From assembly GCF_949987515.2 (NCBI RefSeq), contig NC_082687.1, forward strand, positions 19,390,148-19,454,147: 64,000 nt of DNA. The letters are read 5' to 3'. Position 1 is the first letter of the stretch. Each line of letters opens with the position of its first letter. A program made the position numbers and the translations under genes. A model generated the notes under the pieces. It worked only from the letters and a program-made list of their open reading frames with translations, had not been told where the DNA came from and made no database searches. Shown here piece by piece: positions 60,580-64,000 of this stretch. The DNA is from Delphinus delphis. Its lineage: Eukaryota; Chordata; Mammalia; Artiodactyla; Delphinidae.

Positions 60580-63500
60580 TGGTTTGGGTTTTGTTCAATT
60601 AATATGATTGCAAGTGTTGTTCTATGAACATTTTTTGCACAGGTGTTATTTTGGGGGCATAGGTCCAGGAAGAAAGTTGTGGTCACAGGGTTTGTGCATA
60701 TAAAAGTTAATGCAAATTGTCTCCCCAAGGCAGTTGTACCAACTTACTTGGTAGCACTATAAGTCCTCAATGCTTCCCATCCTCTTCAATATTTGGTACG
60801 CTCAGAATTTTTAGTTTGCAATTTAGTGGATGTGAAAGTGTATTTCATCATAGATTTAACTTGCATTTCCTGGTTACTAGTGAGCATTTTCTCATATATT
60901 TACACATTTATATTTTCATATACTTCAGTCTCTAATTTTGTTCTATGAAATGCTTCCTCATGTCTCTTACTCACTTTGTCTTTTGGTTTATTGGATACTT
61001 TAAAAATATTTGGTTATATAGCTTACAGATATCTTCTCAGAGTTTGAGTTTGTGGCTTAAGTTTTTAACTTTAATAGTTTTGATAAACAAGTTCTTAATA
61101 TAGTTAAGTGTATCAATATTTTTCTTTTAGCTTACTATTTATTATATCCTAAGAAATCTTTGCCTCTTAGATCATACAGATATCTTCTAAAAATTGGAAA
61201 CTTTCGACATTCTCATTAAATCTGACATCCATCTCCATCTGGAATTAATTCTGTGTGCAATGTGAGGTTGGACTCCAGATTATTTTTTCCACTGTGAATT
61301 AATTACCTGTTCTTTGAATGTTTCAGTTTAATATATTTAAGAGTATTGCAGTCATTCAGGTTTTCTATTTGAGTCATTTTTGTTTTATTTTTCTAAGAAT
61401 TTGCTGATTTCACTTGTTTTCAGACTTCACCATTATAAAATTGTTCATAACATTCCTTTATTTTTACTGTCTTCTCTATATAAAATTGTGTGCTCTCTTT
61501 ATTTTTAAGATCATTTATTTATTTCCTTTTGTTTTGTATCAGTTAATCTTCCCAGAAGTTTGTCAATTTCATTTGTCCTTTCAAAGGACAACCTTTTAAA
61601 TTTAAAATATTATTTTCTATTATATATTTTTCTATTTTAGTTATTTTTTGTATTATATTTAATATTTCTTTTTTCTCCTTTCTCTCAATTTTTAGAATAC
61701 TTATTAGCTCATGGATATGTAACCTTTTTGTTTTTCTATGATAAACATTTAAGGCTATAATTTCTCTCCAAGTACTTCTTCATCTATACCCAACAAGTTC
61801 TTACAATGCTTTTCATTACTATTCAGCTCCATATGTTTTCTAATTTTATTTTGATTTCTTCTTTAGAAGTATTATAAATAAAGAGAAGTACGAGCTTTAA
61901 TTTATCTTCTTGTCATTTATTTCTAAATTTTGTTGTGTGATCAGAGAATGTGGTCTCTATTATTCAGGTAGTTTGAAATTTATTGAGTTCTATTTATGGC
62001 CTGGTATTTGACTAATTTTTTAAAAAATTCCATGTGTGTTTGAAAAGAACGCTTATCTCTGTATTTGGTATGCCCTGTAATTTATGGCCATTAGACCAAA
62101 CTTGTTATCTATATGGTGTAGCTTCTTACATTCTTTTATTTTGTGCTATCTTTATATCTGTGCTCTGTCTTTATATATTAGGTGTATATTTTATAAATGA
62201 TGCCTAGCTGGATTTTAAAAATTCAGTCTTAGAATCTTAGTCTTTTAATGTATAACAATAAATTTATATTTATTGTGATACCTGATGATATGGATTCAAT
62301 TCTACCATCTTATTTATTGCTTTCTATTTGTTCCATTTTTTCATGTTTCTCTTTTCTTTCATCTTTTTTTGCCTTTTTTTGGCTTGAGTCCCTCCCCATT
62401 CCATCTGCATGCTACTTCATTCTTTCAGTGATATTCTAGAAATTTCAAGATGTATACTTTACAGTTAAGTTTTTTTTTAAATTAATTTTTATTGGAGTAT
62501 AGTTGCTTTATAGCGTTGTGTTAGTTTCTGCTGTACAGCAAAGTGAATCAACTATACGTGTATATATATATATCCCCTCTTTTTTGGATTTCCTTCCCAT
62601 TTAGGTCACCACAGAGAATTAAGTTATTATTAATAATTATTTTTAACTACTAACTATTGCCTTTATTATCTTTCCTTTCCACTGAAAAGTCAAAGCACCA
62701 TTTGTAATGTTCTAACTGTAATCATCTCCATTTCCAGCTTTTCAGGATAATTATTCTTTCTTAGTTTTTTCCACATTTTTGATGTGTATACAATCAATAT
62801 TTGTTTAACTTGAACCATCGATTTACAATTTTCTTTCTATGCCATTATTTCTTGCATCTTAAACTATCTTCCTGGTATCATTTTTTCCCCCATAAAGTGT
62901 ATATTTAAAGCTTCTCTTTAGTGAGCTCTGTTGGCAGTAAACCATCTCAATTTCAATTTGTGCAAAAATGTCAGATTTGCATCATTATTGAAGATAGTCT
63001 CACTGGATATAGAAGTTCAGTTATTTTCTGTCAGTTCCTGAAAATATTATTCTACTCTCATTTCACATCCATTTTGCTGTTGAGAAGTTGGTTATCTAAC
63101 AACTGTTCATCTGTAGGCAATCTATTTTTCTCAATAGCCAACTGTTAAAATCTTCTTGCTGTATTTGGGTTTTATACTGATGTGTCTAGATAATACCATT
63201 TTTATTTATCCTGTATGTAATTATTTGAGCTTCTTAGATCTGAGGTTCCGTGTCTCATCATAATCTGATAAAGCCTTTACACCTTCAAGTATCTTCCCTC
63301 TTCTCCATTCCTCCAGTTATCTCCTGCAACCTGATTAAGCACACGTATGACCTTCTCATTCTCTGTGTGTCTCTTCACCACCCTTTCACATCTGCCCCCA
63401 CTCTGTTCCTCTTGCTTCATTCTACTTAATTTCTTCAAATTTATCTTTTGGATAACAGATTCTTCAGCTGTTTCTCATCTGCCTTTGAAAATCTTCATTG

Positions 63501-63700
63501 AGTTTTTAATTTCAGTTATTATATACCATTACATTTTTCATTTCTTAGAGTTCCATTTGGGTGTTTGATCACAGCCTGGCCCATATTAATAGTCTTTGAT
63601 TTCTTTATAGCCTCATTTTCTTTTTAAAATTTCTTTTATTAACACTTTTTTTTTTCCTGAAAATAGTAATATGTGGATTGCTGGCCTGGTTCCCTAAGAC
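60580..63700 (-). mobile_element. Old L1, antisense, long remnant
   Basis: The + strand carries the reverse complement of L1 in order. First comes the 3' end ('AGGCAGTTGTACCAACTTAC' near 60728, 'taacttgcatttcctggttactagtgagc'). Then there is ORF2 sequence ('GATCAGAGAATGTGGTCTCT' near 61939). Right of 62600 the identity is weaker. It is strongly diverged and has no intact frames. Confidence 0.6.
62468..62625 (-). mobile_element. Short L1 3' end, antisense, nested
   Basis: The + strand has a T run, 'TTTATTGGAGTATAGTTGCT' near 62487 and 'CTGCTGTACAGCAAAGTGAA' near 62528. It is a very short, less diverged L1 3' end inside the old antisense L1. Confidence 0.8.
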
Positions 63701-64000
63701 TTTTCTTCTTTAAATACTTTTTTCATTGTAATTGTTGTAACATGGAACTTTATCTATATAAATCCACTGAGCCCTGATTTTCATGTATTTTGCTAAAAAA
63801 AAAAGATTTATGTCTGTTTCTGCCAGGAAGTTGTATTTCCACCTGGGATTACTTTAAACTAAATTTTTGCCTTGCAGTTTTTTGGCAGTTTTTAAGGTAG
63901 ACTCTATCCAGGTCCTAAACCCACGTGAATGCTCTTAGTTTGGAAAATCTCAAGAAACAATATTTCTACTTTTCTATTCCACCCAGGACCAAGGCTGAAA

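Larger units (their letters stand above)
45377..64000 (+). other. BANK1: BANK1 intron 2 (left part)
   Basis: The intron begins with GTAGTG and runs off the window. I found no segment matching BANK1 exon 3. Most of the right half is L1. Stretches where I see nothing nameable are 45440-45960, 48180-49280 and 58200-59150. The region 59400-60500 has only weak repeat-like wording. Confidence 0.75.

Noticed and set aside
45377..64000. BANK1 exon 3
   Set aside because: I looked for sequence encoding the expected continuation after residue 156 next to an AG acceptor and did not find it. It is probably beyond the window.
1..64000. CRISPR arrays, operons, tRNA or rRNA genes
   Set aside because: The tandem arrays present are micro- and minisatellites without regular spacers, and the tRNA-like segments are SINE heads. 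Nothing suggests a prokaryotic or organellar origin.

Overview
The window is vertebrate nuclear DNA: AT-rich, intron-dominated and dense in interspersed repeats, with no bacterial-style gene packing. The youngest SINEs are tRNA-derived elements of the CHR type (for example 7462-7658 and 17682-17880). I saw no Bov-B LINE or ruminant-specific SINE. The best reading is a whale or dolphin; hippopotamus is harder to exclude. Species cannot be fixed from the sequence alone.

I recognise one gene, BANK1 (B-cell scaffold protein with ankyrin repeats), on the + strand. Exon 1, with the start codon, lies inside a CpG island (start 9064, donor at 9134). Exon 2 is 44978-45376 and encodes most of the N-terminal TIR-like module. 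The two exons join in phase 1 into one continuous reading frame. Exon 3 and everything downstream, including the ankyrin repeats, lie beyond the right edge.

Layout: 1-8800 is the upstream flank, with old L1, L2, MIR and MLT1 remnants and one young CHR SINE. 8830-9340 is the CpG-island promoter and first exon, with a perfect ETS/IRF composite element about 200 bp before the start codon. 9134-44977 is intron 1 (35.8 kb), holding MIRs, L1 3' ends, a 212-bp hAT-type element with target duplications, two old CHR SINEs and one young one, an LTR-like block on the minus strand, several micro- and minisatellites and a 72-bp internal duplication. 45377-64000 is the visible part of intron 2, dominated by a dead but nearly full-length L1 followed by a second truncated L1, then an old antisense L1.

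The main points to follow up are histidine at BANK1 position 61, the site of the human autoimmune-associated Arg/His polymorphism; the EICE-type promoter element; the duplicated 72-bp block just inside intron 1; a tandem array with paired AP-1 sites; and a 16-bp minisatellite with an A-B-A-A-B order. I did not find a previously undescribed gene system. All other long open frames are repeat-derived or sit opposite the GC-rich exon 1.
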